This document shows, piece after piece, positions 30,501 through 39,442 of a stretch of 64,000 nt of DNA (positions are counted from its first letter, which is position 1; every line of letters starts with the position of its first letter). Below the pieces are notes generated by a model. It ran no database searches. It saw only the letters and a program-made list of their open reading frames with translations, and had not been told where the DNA came from. The DNA is from Epithemia pelagica (Eukaryota > Bacillariophyta > Bacillariophyceae > Surirellales > Surirellaceae). The stretch is from the NCBI GenBank assembly GCA_946965045.2, contig OX337241.1, forward strand, positions 496,001 through 560,000. The letters are read 5' to 3'. The position numbers and the translations under genes were made by a program.

Positions 30501-31829
30501 CCTTGTGCGCCATGCTCGCTTCGTTGCTTTGGCGAAATTGCATGCCGAGCACACTGGGATGTGACAATTCGCCAGTCGTTTCGGCAGTATTCTGTCCTTT
30601 GCCATTTGTTGTAGTTTAGCGAATGGCAGGTGCCCAAAGTCGTAGTGGTACCTGAGCAACTCTGCCTCCGCCGTTGGCCGTTCCTCCTCCTCGTGTGGGA
30701 TGATGTCTGGCGGTGGAATTTCGTCGACGACAGTCTTTCCATCCAGGTCGAAGTCAAACTTGCGAGGCTCTGCTTCGTCCGTTTGTTGGGTTGCTGCGTC
30801 TGGCGTTGCCTCTGCCGTCGGTTTCGGTATGGCCTGGTGCCATTGTTGGGCTTGGATCGGGTAGGTCGTTTCGTCGTCTTCCTCGTCATCGGATACCACC
30901 ATTGACGGCATGGCTTGATGCTGTAATAATGGGTCTTTGTCGTAGTCGCGGTCGCGCTCAGTCCCACATTCTTTACAGTAGGCATGGTACTGCTTGTACC
31001 CACTCGCGAGATGGAACGTAGCCACATTATTTCCGTGTGTGTCTATTGGGATCGTCCTTCGTGACTGACGGTCGTTCCAGAATAGTACTACTTCTGTGCC
31101 TGTGGTCATTTCGCCCGCCCCACCGCGCTTTTCACTACTTTTCCGAGTCTGCGCCCAGTGTTGCGGGCTCAGTAGTCGGACCTTACCTTCTGGAACATAG
31201 TACGAGTTGGGAATCACCATCGTATGGATCTTTCCTTGGTCATCCTCCCAGTCCCAGTGTATGGTGCCCGTCCACACTTCATAAGTTTTCGCACCTCCAA
31301 AACCTTTGATTGCTTTGTTGCACTGCTTCAAAGCTCCAGGTATGTCGCTTCGAACGTGGGTGATGCAACCCGAACACCTGTTGTCGATGCCAATCATCAT
31401 TGAGTCTGAGTCAAATGGGTGGCAGTTGGTTGCCGCGGCGCATCTGGCCGCCATGGCCATGATTGCAGCGCTGCATATTATCTTTCGCGCCCTTCTTCTT
31501 CGCCATGGTCTCACTTTCTTCCTTTGCTTCGTGTCCAGGAATTTCGTGTCTACCCAGTTTGCCAGGCCTTCGACTGTCTCATTGGTCATCGTAATAGCGT
31601 GGTGCATCCAATCCTTCTTGTTCGTCGTCGACTCGTGTTCCTCCCCCTGGTGGAGAACGACTATGATGAGCTTTGTCGCTGCTTCTATCATGGTTGTCGT
31701 TCGTTTCAGGAATTGGACAAGGGTCCATAACCACAGGTAAGTGATTATTTCTTCGAGGGAGAGAGTGGTGTACATGTACAAGATCAGAGTTACTAATGTT
31801 GTTACTGTTTTCCACCCTCTCCATAGGAG
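27546..31829 (-). CDS. pol: Copia pol: protease, integrase, reverse transcriptase, RNase H
   Basis: Open from the codon after the gag TGA (31829) to 27546, about 1427 codons. Protease: MIGIDNRCSGCITH, where the usual D-S/T-G is replaced by the D-N-R-C-S-x-C pattern I associate with diatom CoDi elements. Integrase: zinc-binding RYHYDFGHLPF with CSACNFAK, then the catalytic Asp in VSVDQL, Asp in YHADNG and Glu in GKAERRIR. Reverse transcriptase: YDQTYAPVASWASIR, QIDYVLAYPQAP and YTDDSIIVG (Y-x-D-D box). RNase H: VWVDADFAGNW and LSSTESEYTGL, and the C-terminal RTKHLNVKLHHFR. All catalytic residues are present and no break is seen, so it is probably active or recently so. The first ATG is at about 31775; translation more likely comes by readthrough from gag. 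Confidence 0.93.
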   Translation of the reverse strand, partial: LLWRGWKTVTTLVTLILYMYTTLSLEEIITYLWLWTLVQFLKRTTTMIEAATKLIIVVLHQGEEHESTTNKKDWMHHAITMTNETVEGLANWVDTKFLDTKQRKKVRPWRRRRARKIICSAAIMAMAARCAAATNCHPFDSDSMMIGIDNRCSGCITHVRSDIPGALKQCNKAIKGFGGAKTYEVWTGTIHWDWEDDQGKIHTMVIPNSYYVPEGKVRLLSPQHWAQTRKSSEKRGGAGEMTTGTEVVLFWNDRQSRRTIPIDTHGNNVATFHLASGYKQYHAYCKECGTERDRDYDKDPLLQHQAMPSMVVSDDEEDDETTYPIQAQQWHQAIPKPTAEATPDAATQQTDEAEPRKFDFDLDGKTVVDEIPPPDIIPHEEEERPTAEAELLRYHYDFGHLPFAKLQQMAKDRILPKRLANCHIPVCSACNFAKATKRAWRTRSSKDWSNKTPPSKPGMVVSVDQLVSPTPGLVAQMTGFITKQRYRYATVYVDQATSLGFVFLQKTSTVEETLQGKRAFERYAINRGVSVRAYHADNGIFKAHGWVKACHDQGQDLTFAAVGAHHSNGKAERRIRELQGMARTMLLHANKRWPQAITANLWPYAVRHANDCINAAPNMQHETKQSPIQLFSQTAINTNKKHWRPFGCPVYVLDERLQGNKPHNKWENRARVGIYLGQSPIHNRNVALVLNRHTGHVSPQFHVRFDRSFHTLQQEQLTATWQVSTFFADAKRTGQPLRSQKGKRRRRHKGQEGAPQHTPTGTPPEEGQQQLPNNTWPDEAPNQSPTTGPPGGTPPQATQTGRTMERMPPVDSEGAHGQRERQPPQTTTTNQMRTRSGRLRKPTQRLIEVMSAEVEDDATIPGELFALSTLTPQDNMEGEDPLLAYKAAVSDPDTMYHHEAMKEPDRAEFIKGMQKEMERQMEDGNLSIVRRDSVPAGQRIFKAVWQMRRKRDIMTREIKTHKARLNFDGSKMEKGIDYDQTYAPVASWASIRLVLALVSAFNWHTQQIDYVLAYPQAPVEREVYMEIPVGYDLDEGKSKRDYVLKLHANLYGQKQAGRVWYQHLSRRLVEQVGFTKSAVDECVFYRGQVIYVLYTDDSIIVGPDQAEIDKAINDIRAAKLNITVEGNIKDFLGVNIHKSDNGEITFSQPHLIDKVLKGLRLGSDTVPKDTPAAPSKILHRHLEKPPFDNNFNYRSIVGMLNYIEAGSRSDIAYATHQCARFASNPRKPHGDAVRWIGRYLHATRDKGMSFRPDKEAGLEVWVDADFAGNWKREDATTDRDTARSRHGYIIRYMGCPVIWKSQIQTEIALSSTESEYTGLSYALRAAIPIMRLLEEMQQQGIQIQQTQAEVHCKVFEDNSGALEMAKVYKFRPRTKHLNVKLHHFRTYVEDGSVTIHKVATEDQLADYLTKPLPKDTLERLRKRVLGW

Positions 31830-33233
31830 TCACGATTCGTAATCGGAGTCCTCCTGCTCGTCCTCCATGCTCTCGACCAGTGTCTCATGCGCCACGGCCA
31901 TCTTCAGAGCATCTTTCTTCTTCTTTTCTTCTTTTGCGTCCGTTTTCGACGTTTTCGGTGCTGGTTTCGCATACCCTTTGCAATCCGCCGGCTTGTGGGT
32001 CCTCCACTTGCCACCACATTTGCCGCCTGTGGCATCATCGCACCAGTACCACTTGGTGCCATTCCATGTGCGGTACTTTGTCAGGCTTTCCTGTTTTGGC
32101 TTCGTGTGGTCCTTGAGCCAACCTGGTCGCTCGGGTTTTTGCTTGGTGTTCTCCAGTTTTGCTTTGGTGCCTTTCTTGTGGACTCCATCTTTTCCTTTTG
32201 CCTTGTCCGCGTTGTTCTTGCTGGACTGCTTTTTGAGGTGGAGTACCTCGGCCTGGAGAGCCAGTACCTCCTTTTGGTGTTGGGTTGGTTGCTCCCATTC
32301 GTCGCGCGTCACTTGTTTCTTGTAGAAGTTGACGGCGCGAACCATCAATTCGTTTGCGCTCGTGATGACGTTTGAACCGTCTTCATGGCCATCTTCAATC
32401 TTTTGGATATAATCCTGAAAACGGTCGTCCTTGACGGCTTTGTAGCCTTTAAACAAGTTAACGATTAGGTCTAATGATGTATGTCCTCTGGATGCCAACC
32501 CGTCAACTTGGCTCTGCACGTAGGCGTTGAATGCAACTATATCGGACCCGTTCGTCTCGATGTAGCGATCGAGGTTCGTTAGGTTCAGTCGCAACGTAGT
32601 GACAGTCGCGTTAGAGTCAAGGTAACTCTCGCGAATCACGACCTTGAAGAGGCATCCTCCTGCATCTTCCCCATTCACCTTGGTCTCATTCGTCCAAATT
32701 TGGATACGTTGAATGCCGGTTGGTGAGAGTGAGTTCATGATTAAGTCATGAAGCATCTTGGAGTTCTGCGAGTTCCTGGTGTTCTGTCCGATGAATGTCG
32801 TTTCGTAGGCCTTGATTTCCTCCAACGTCAAACGTCCATAATCCGTGATCATGTTGACAGCTGGTGGTGCGACTCCGCCTGGAGGTGCCGGAACTGTTAC
32901 CATGCAGTTGGCTCCGTTCTCGAGCATTCCGAGGTCGCGAGCCCGCGTATGGAGTAGGTTCACGAATAATTGGAACCTGCCTGGCTCTACATCAAACTTC
33001 TCGTCGGTCGAGAATAAGGATCTCGTTGCCTGTTCGTAGTACTTCCTGCCTTCTTTCGTGCTAAAATCCAGGGTGTTTGCAATCCCAGCTCGCAAGGGAG
33101 TACGGAGGAATGGTCCTGCAGCTGGTGCTCCTGGTCCGGCAGCTGCTTGCGCTATTGCGTTCTGGATCGCAACAGATGCATTGTTCAGGGCTTGAACGAG
33201 TGCTTGGGCGTCTGCTCCAGCTGCGTCTCCCAT
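31830..33233 (-). CDS. gag: Copia gag (capsid/nucleocapsid)
   Basis: ATG at 33233 (MGDAAGADAQALVQALN), 467 residues, ending at TGA 31832-31830. The Ala-rich N-terminus is followed by a capsid-like helical region (YYEQATRSLFSTDEKFDVEPG, TLEEIKAYETTFIGQNTR, LMNSLSPTGIQRIQIW). A Lys-rich part follows, and then a variant zinc knuckle WYWCDDATGGKCGGKWRTHK followed by PADC. The Cys/His spacing is wider than the classic C-x2-C-x4-H-x4-C. The C-terminus is acidic (DEQEDSDYES). Gag packages the element RNA in virus-like particles. Confidence 0.9.
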   Translation of the reverse strand: MGDAAGADAQALVQALNNASVAIQNAIAQAAAGPGAPAAGPFLRTPLRAGIANTLDFSTKEGRKYYEQATRSLFSTDEKFDVEPGRFQLFVNLLHTRARDLGMLENGANCMVTVPAPPGGVAPPAVNMITDYGRLTLEEIKAYETTFIGQNTRNSQNSKMLHDLIMNSLSPTGIQRIQIWTNETKVNGEDAGGCLFKVVIRESYLDSNATVTTLRLNLTNLDRYIETNGSDIVAFNAYVQSQVDGLASRGHTSLDLIVNLFKGYKAVKDDRFQDYIQKIEDGHEDGSNVITSANELMVRAVNFYKKQVTRDEWEQPTQHQKEVLALQAEVLHLKKQSSKNNADKAKGKDGVHKKGTKAKLENTKQKPERPGWLKDHTKPKQESLTKYRTWNGTKWYWCDDATGGKCGGKWRTHKPADCKGYAKPAPKTSKTDAKEEKKKKDALKMAVAHETLVESMEDEQEDSDYES

Positions 33234-33319
33234 GTTCCCTTGCTTTCCTGAAAGTAGTTCACGGCACAAATCGGTGAGTTTTTCTTATGGAAGGTCACAG
33301 TTATCGCGCAGAGGAAGCG

Positions 33320-33554
33320 TGTTGTTTTAACCGTGGTCACTGCCGATTAAAAGGGCCAACTAGTTTCGTAAAAAGGGGATTGAGTAAATTATAGGTATGG
33401 TCATGTTACGCTATGGGTGTAAATGGTGCTGACGTATGAGGGTCGTCAGTGAATAGTGTCAAATGGTGACGTGGGTCATGGGGGAAACCCTTACGCACGG
33501 GAGGTGTCCCCTCTGGTTCCGAATGCGCCAGGCGGCAACGGGGATCTTCCAACA
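33320..33554 (-). repeat. 5' LTR of the copia element
   Basis: 235 bp, matches the LTR at 27270-27504 base for base by eye; followed by the target copy GTTGAC at 33555. Confidence 0.97.
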
Positions 33555-33560
33555 GTTGAC

Positions 33561-34533
33561 GTTCCTACCACCAGAGGATCACCCCGAAGACGTCAACCAG
33601 CTTTACATCCGACTTCCTCAAAAAACGCGCAAGGGTTTTACAAAGGATGATCTAGCGGAGTATCTTGATTCACGTGATCCAAAGGCAACGCAAGACAACC
33701 TCGTTGAAGCAATAAATGAAGGGGGGCACATTCCCCCTGCCATCTTGAAGGACGCCGTGGGCAGTAGGGCCGAATCGAAACTACAGAGTATTCACAGGCT
33801 TAACATCAGTCCAAGACAAGTCGACGTCTTGATTGCACAGGTTCTGTTCAAGAAAAAATACGTTCTGCCGAGACCCCTCGATCCCTACAACTATGCGACG
33901 CATGGGATCCAACAATCGTATGAAACGCTCTCAACGAATGATCTTTTCAGTACGAGATCAATCAATCAACTACAAGGCGATTCGGTTCATTTTATGATGT
34001 TTGCCTTTGGTCAATCACAAATACGATGCAAGAGATTTTCGTTTGGAGAAAATCCGTTGCTCTCTGCGTCGGGTGTCGTACAGGGCAATCCGTGCAATAT
34101 CGACGAAACGCTGTGCAATATCTTGGGGATAGCAGATTACCAAGATAGTCTTGGCAACCATGCCTTGCGCCTGGGGATGATTCAGCATATTGTGCAACCA
34201 GGGACTTTTGACGAGTTGGGTGTCCAGGCGTTGTTCTGCCACTGGCTAGGTGAACTCGTACGTCACTTGGATGGCATTGATGGTGATTTGAGAGTGACAA
34301 ATGTCACTGGTATGGCCTCGATGGTCGTCACAGTTGAAGTGTGTAACGAGTATTTAGCCTTGCAACACAACCCTATCAACCCCAATGGGACTGGATTGCC
34401 TGCACAGCTCTCCATGACGAGCGACTTTGTTGTTTGGCCCTTGACAGAGACCATCCTAAATCACTCTGGCAACACTCACGAAGAAGCACCGTTGTCAATG
34501 GAAGAAAAGCTGTTGCGTGCAGGCTTTGTCTGA
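33561..34533 (+). pseudogene. 3' part of the unknown gene interrupted by the copia element
   Basis: 324 further codons in frame with the piece at 27202-27269. I recognise no domain. The protein looks soluble and globular: PPEDHPEDVNQLYIRLPQ, ISPRQVDVLIAQVLFKKKYV, HFMMFAFGQSQIRCKRFSFG, LGVQALFCHWLGELVRHLDG and SDFVVWPLTETIL. Open reading over 970 bp without any other lesion means the coding sequence was intact when the element landed. In this allele the gene should be dead unless the 3' piece is expressed from the LTR. An ATG inside the LTR (33463) is in frame with it, so a fused product is formally possible. Confidence 0.75.
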
Positions 34534-34709
34534 CTTTCTGTACATTGCCATGAGAAACAAAGATACACGACGACGCATCTCGTAATGGTGCTCGATCACC
34601 GGTTCGACCTTGCCTCGGTTTCCGATGTTGTGCTGCTACCCCCATTCTTGGATTCCTCGCTGTCTCCCGCTTTGTTCCAGTCATATTCTCGTCTCTCATC
34701 AACACCCCA

Positions 34710-35486
34710 TCAATGCAAAACTCCATACACCGTGAACCTACCACACAGTTTCAAGAGGCTGGCGAAAGAAACGCTTGCGAGTTTGTCAGGGACCGTCGGC
34801 GGACCTTGTTGTTGTTGTTGTTGTTGTTGTTTCTGCAAGGCCTTTAAACTACAAGCCGCCGCTTGCACATCCAGCACCACAATGGCCAAGGCGAATGCGA
34901 CACAGTAGACCGTCACACTGGAAAAATAAACCAAGAGGGTGATTTGCCACCAATCATCGGATTGGACCAAGAGTGACAGAATGCAGGTGATCAGGGGAAT
35001 TCCCAACAAGACGACAAAGGTTGGCCATTCGACTCCAATCAAGCGTTTCATATTTGCTGCATCTGAATGACTCGATGCCACAAATCGCCCCACGAGGAAC
35101 ACACTCAAGCCACAAACCCAAACCGGAATGGCGCAGAGTGTGCCAATGAATTTTCCAACAGACCCCGACGACGAGGCGTTAGGTTGCGCTTCCAATTCTT
35201 TAACTATTTTTTGAACGGCTGTTTCAAAAAGTTGCAACGCCTCTGTCAGTTCCTCTTGTGTAGTAATAAAAGGGGTGGAACAAAGCGCACGACATCTTTT
35301 CCGGCCGCAACCAGCAACAATCCTTGATCATCACGGTCACACACCTTTCAAGAGACCCCAGCCTCGCACAGGTCCCAACAAGGCGGGATACTTTGCGGCA
35401 ATCGCCTCGAGACCGGCAGCCAATTGGTCTCCTCGGGCTTGTCCATTGTCCAAGACATACTGCTCGGAAAAATATTGTGCCAGTAC
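34710..35486 (-). pseudogene. Broken acetylornithine aminotransferase C-terminus fused to a membrane-protein tail
   Basis: Minus-strand reading from 35486 gives YFSEQYVLDNGQARGDQLAAG, KYPALLGPVRGWGLLKGV, then a stop and a short gap, then (other frame) GLLLVAAGKDVVRFVPP, ITTQEELTEALQLFETAV. This is the C-terminal part of a class-III aminotransferase of the ArgD type (arginine synthesis), missing about 20 residues after GLLKGV and everything N-terminal. The second frame runs on, without a stop, into about 165 residues with three hydrophobic helices (LCAIPVWVCGLSVFLVG, FVVLLGIPLITCILSLLV, FSSVTVYCVAFALAIVVL) and a Gln8 run. ArgD proteins lack such a tail, so this is a chimera. No functional product is expected from the ArgD part; the membrane part alone could start at an internal codon. 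Confidence 0.75.
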
Positions 35487-35489
35487 CTA

Positions 35490-35647
35490 CGGACAACAGA
35501 AGCAAAACCCGCAGCAAATGCCTTCTCGGCCTTTGAGAAAACTGCAGATACGAGGTACAACAATTGTTAAAATTCGTTCCACAAGCGCACAACACTGTAG
35601 TTAATCTAGTTGCGTCCATCACAAACTGGAACTTACAATGGCGCCAT
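35490..35647 (-). pseudogene. 5' fragment of a cluster-family gene (copy of member 5)
   Basis: Exon 1 (35647-35637, identical ATGGCGCCATT), its GTAAGT donor, intron 1 and the first ~45 nt of exon 2 up to FCFCCP are present. The exon then stops at a TAG exactly where the aminotransferase fragment begins. The copy drops out after the CCPYG motif. Confidence 0.85.
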
Positions 35648-35940
35648 GATAGAATGAAACTGTGTTGATTGGATGGATTTACTTTTGAATGGAGGTCTTG
35701 AATGATGCCACGCTGTTTTGGTGTTGTCGTCGAATCCTTTGCTTCTTCTCAAAGACATCCAGTCAACACAAAATTTGCACATCAATGAGGGGCTTAACAT
35801 CCCCCGAAACCCGCATACCTCATTGCTGTATTTATGCTCTTATCGGATGTTCCAATAAATAAGGTGGAGAGGCTTTTCTAAAACGAAAGAGTGAGGGGTT
35901 TGGGGTGACTATTGCCCCAGGGACTTGGGGTTGTGTTCTG
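35490..35940. repeat. Copy of the 5' and promoter block of member 5
   Basis: Matches 26460-26960 with several deletions, including loss of about 60 bp around 35757-35775. It extends into DNA upstream of the start codon, so the promoter was copied too. Confidence 0.87.
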
Positions 35941-36182
35941 TTTCTGTTGCATCTGTGGTGCTCTCGTGACATCACACGTTCCGAATGGACCACCAAAGGT
36001 TCGTTCCGACGGCCACGATGGCAACTGCTACGACCGATCGAGAAAGTACAAACACGTTTCTACCTTTCGAGACTTTATCGTTACAAGGATCCATTAGTAT
36101 ACAGTGGCAAGAGAGACATCGAGAGAGAAAAAGAGAGAGAGAGCTCGATGATGAGAACGACGTTGTAGTTGTTTTCTCGGGT
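35941..36182. other. Spacer downstream of cluster member 6
   Basis: Has a GAGA-rich tract at 36119-36145. No gene is supported. Confidence 0.4.
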
Positions 36183-37671
36183 TTATTCGGCACCAGTCTC
36201 ATTTCCTCCATTGCCGTCATGGGTCGAGACGGGTGGGTCGTCGCTGTCCTTCTTCGTTTCCTCCACGTCATCGTCTTCCTTACTATTATTGGTCTCTTCC
36301 GGTGGATCCTCCACCTCCTTGTCGTCGTCTGCTGCTTTCGTACTACTGCCTTGTTGCAAAATTTCCCTCATTTCCGTGACGGATTTGGTGCCGTCGCCAT
36401 TGATGACCGTCGTGGTAATTACTTTGGTCACGGTACCATCGGCTTCGGTAATAATTTCTTCTTTCACTGTCGTGGTTGGACTCACGACGGGTTGTTCTTC
36501 GACATCTTCCTTTTCGTCGTCGTCCTCCTCTTCCTCCTCTCCCTTGTCGTCGTCGTCATTTTCCTCCTCATTGTCGTCTTGTTTCTCGTCATCTTTATTC
36601 TTGTCTGGGTCAAATCGTTCTCGTTCTCGCATGGTGTAAATAAAGCAACCCGAAAAGAGCCAAAAGAAAAAGGCAATAATCACTGCCACGGCCGACGCCC
36701 CCGCCGTACACTCGTTGGCGTCTTTGCACCACTCGGACGCAAAGGCAACCTGCGAGGTACAAACAAAATACACAAAGAAACAACAAGAGAGCCATTGATT
36801 GCGTCAGGTGTACCAATGGTCTCGCCATGCACCGCCAAAGCAATCAAAACATGGAATCCCAACAACACGTACCAGACTAATCGGAAAGACAATGGCAAAC
36901 ATAAAGTAGCAGCAACTAATGGCCTTGAGACAGGTTTGTCCCAGCGTCATGCAGGCTCCCAAAAGAAACCAAATCGTCACAAAGTAGGCTGGAACACAGA
37001 CAATAAAGATAATGGTACGGGCAAAACTGAGATTGAAATCAATATCGTCCTTGCTGAGCGTATCGTGATTGTCCCATCCCACACAACCATCGGTCGATAC
37101 AATGTGCCCGTCGGCCACGGTAAAATCTTCCACCGTCCATGGTCCGACGCTAAAGGTGGAGGTTTCGTTTCTGCTGGTAAAAATGGTGCCTTGATTGCGA
37201 TACTCCACTTGATAAAAGTCACAACTCCAAGAGGCACCGGTCGTAAAGGCAATGGCAATAATACTGCAAATCACCGGGACGGTGTAGGTACATCCGTACG
37301 GACAGCAAATGCAATATCCACACAAGATACCCTCCTTTCCTTTTCCAAATCTTGGTCCAGAGAGACAAACGAAACACAAAAAGTGTCAGATTCAAGCGTT
37401 TCTTGTATATGAAACATGTTCTCTCACTGGAATACATTCGCACCGGCAACTCAAACTCGCATGGGTGGCATAGTGTCTCGCTCTTGCGTGGTTTCCCGTT
37501 ATGGTGATTCTGTCATGGACAATGATCGTCGTCGTCGGGTGTTCTTGGATGAGAAGCAGCTCAGCTTGCAGCCAAAAGCCAAAAGATCTGTTGTGAAAAA
37601 TGTGGCGAGCTGGCAGCAGGCGAATAACCCGATGCAGATGGGCAATTTACGTTGAAACATAACCCTGTCAT
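36183..37671 (-). CDS. Four-helix membrane protein, cluster family member 6 (unknown function)
   Basis: Exons 37350-36873 and 36749-36183 are clear (phase-2 acceptor CCAAG, phase-0 second intron of 123 bp). The first exon is less sure: 37671-37664 (ATGACAGG) fits the phase and the family start (MTGFGKGKEGILCG) but its donor GTTATG is weak. The whole would be 350 residues. Conserved parts are CICCPYG, SWSCDFYQVEY, VGPWTVEDF, CVGWDNHDT, WCKDANEC and RERER. A very acidic stretch of about 50 residues is followed by TEADGTVTKVITTTVINGD, SVTEMRE and a second acidic end. Closest to members 5 and 7. Both core exons are free of lesions. Confidence 0.8.
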
Positions 37672-38126
37672 TGCCCCTACTCTACAATAGAAGAGAGAGC
37701 AATATTGTAGCGTCCAGCAAATAGTGCTAGGGATGCTACCGTATCTACTTTTATCTAATGCGACATTTGCTCCTATATTCATATCCTGTGACAACATCGA
37801 TCCTACCACACTGGAAGGACCTTCTTGGACTTGGCAATGAATTGCCAACACCATTGTACGGATAACTACTACTAACAGAACATGAAAACTACAGGGAATT
37901 GTTCCGGAAAAAGGCACAGGGGGAATGCTGCAGCAGAATTGTCCTCCAGCCAATCCTTGCGACGCATGCAAGTGCACCAAAGAAGAATGCGTTACCCCAG
38001 TGCCGACTCCATTCATTATTCATAGATCCATCGCACCGACAGTGGCAACGGAGAGAAAGACGGCCATCTCTGTCGTTGGCCAGTCAGTCCGTCGCATGTA
38101 CCGCCATCGGTTTGTGGATGGTTTTG
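37672..38126. other. Spacer between cluster members 6 and 7
   Basis: No gene is supported. It contains the putative promoter of member 6 on the minus strand. Confidence 0.4.
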
Positions 38127-39442
38127 CTATGGATCTTGTTTTCGTACCATGGGTGGCTCTTCGTCCAGAAAAGGACCATCCGATTCCCTGCTTGTTTCCC
38201 CACGTGTATCTTTTAGCGCACCAGTAGAGTCTCCCGCGTCGTAAACGCCATTTTGGTCGGATGCGCTTGCCCTTCGGCTCTCTCTTTCGTGTTCTGCCTG
38301 TCGGACACCCTCTTCTGGAGGGTCAGGTGTATCTACTTTCTTTTCTTCCTTGTCATCGTCGTCGTCGTCCCCTTCATCGGGTGGTACTTGTTCCACACCC
38401 TGTTCTTGTGGTGTCACGGGTGGTTGTTTCATGGGGTGGGTCACGACCACTCGTGTTTCCGTCACCTTTTGGGATCCGTCCGCATGTGTCACGGTCGTCG
38501 TAATGACTTGAAACACGGTTCCATTGTCTTCTTCAATCGTTTGCTTGACAATATTGGTTCGTTAGACGACTGCTCCTGGTTTGGGAACAGCGTGTTGGTC
38601 GTCGTCGTCGTCCTGTTGGTTCGTCGATGGATCCTCCTCGTCCGCAATTTCATCATTGGTCTCGTCCTTCTTGTCGTCATTCTCGTCATTTGGGCGAGGT
38701 GCTCGGTCATGTCGTTCTCGTTCTTTCATGGTCAAGACAAAAATACCGGCACAGGTCCAAAAGAAAAAGGCGAGAATGACCGCTGCGGCCGAGACACCGG
38801 CCGAACATTCTTCGGCTTGTTGGCACCATTCCGAGGCAAAACAGGCCTACCAGCAAACAAAGAAAGAAACACACACACACACAAGGGAACCATGCAATAT
38901 TCCACGTGAGCTGTTGCCAGTTCCGCAACTCCATCCTAGTATTGATTTGAATGAATGATGTATACGTACCAATCTGAGTGGGAACAGGACGGCAAAGAGA
39001 AAGAAAAAGCAGCTGATTCCCTTCAAAAAGGTTCGACCTAAAACGAGGCAGGATCCCAAACAAAAGCACGAGGTTACCAGATAGGCCGTGACACAGACAA
39101 TAAAGAGCATGGCGCGCGCAAAATTCAGGGCCGAATCTCGATCATTGCCCGTCAAGGTTTCATGATGGTCCCAGCCCACATAGCGGTCGGTGGAGACTAT
39201 CCGGCCATTGGCCACGGCAAAGTCTTCCACCGTCCACGGTCCAACGCTAAACCTGGATCCTTGCGGACTCGTAAAGATTGCCTTCGTTGCGGTATGTCAC
39301 TCTCATTAAATCACACGTCCAGGACGCACCCGAAGTAAAGGCAATGGCAAATACCACGCAAATGGTGGGGATGGTAAAGTAACATCCATAGGGACAGCAG
39401 AGACACACTCCACAAAAGACGCCTTCTTTTCCTTTCCCAAAT
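38127..39442 (-). pseudogene. Four-helix membrane protein, cluster family member 7, disrupted
   Basis: Exon 2 (39442-38970) and exon 3 (38846-38127) are found by homology and splice sites; no good first micro-exon was found upstream. Exon 2 has a +1 (or -2) frameshift near 39278-39281, between RVTYRNEG and the in-frame SPQGSRFSVGPWTVEDF. Exon 3 has an in-frame TAA at 38564-38562, after NQQDDDDDQHAVPKPGAVV. Downstream, TIEEDNGTVFQVITTTVTHAD and KVTETRV are still readable. Two independent lesions plus a missing start make this a likely pseudogene. An (AC)n tract sits in intron 2 at about 38870-38882. Confidence 0.8.

Larger units (their letters stand above)
27270..33554 (-). mobile_element. Intact Ty1/copia LTR retrotransposon (CoDi-like), 6285 bp
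   Basis: Bounded by two 235-bp LTRs that match base for base by eye, and by a 6-bp target duplication GTTGAC (27264-27269 and 33555-33560). The coding strand is minus, so the 5' LTR is at 33320-33554. Order of domains in pol: protease, integrase, reverse transcriptase, RNase H, as in copia. Gag and pol are in the same frame, separated by a single TGA. A purine-rich tract abuts the 3' LTR. The sequence just inside the 5' LTR does not begin with the TGG expected for a full tRNA 3' end. With indistinguishable LTRs and open frames, the element is probably young. Confidence 0.96.
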
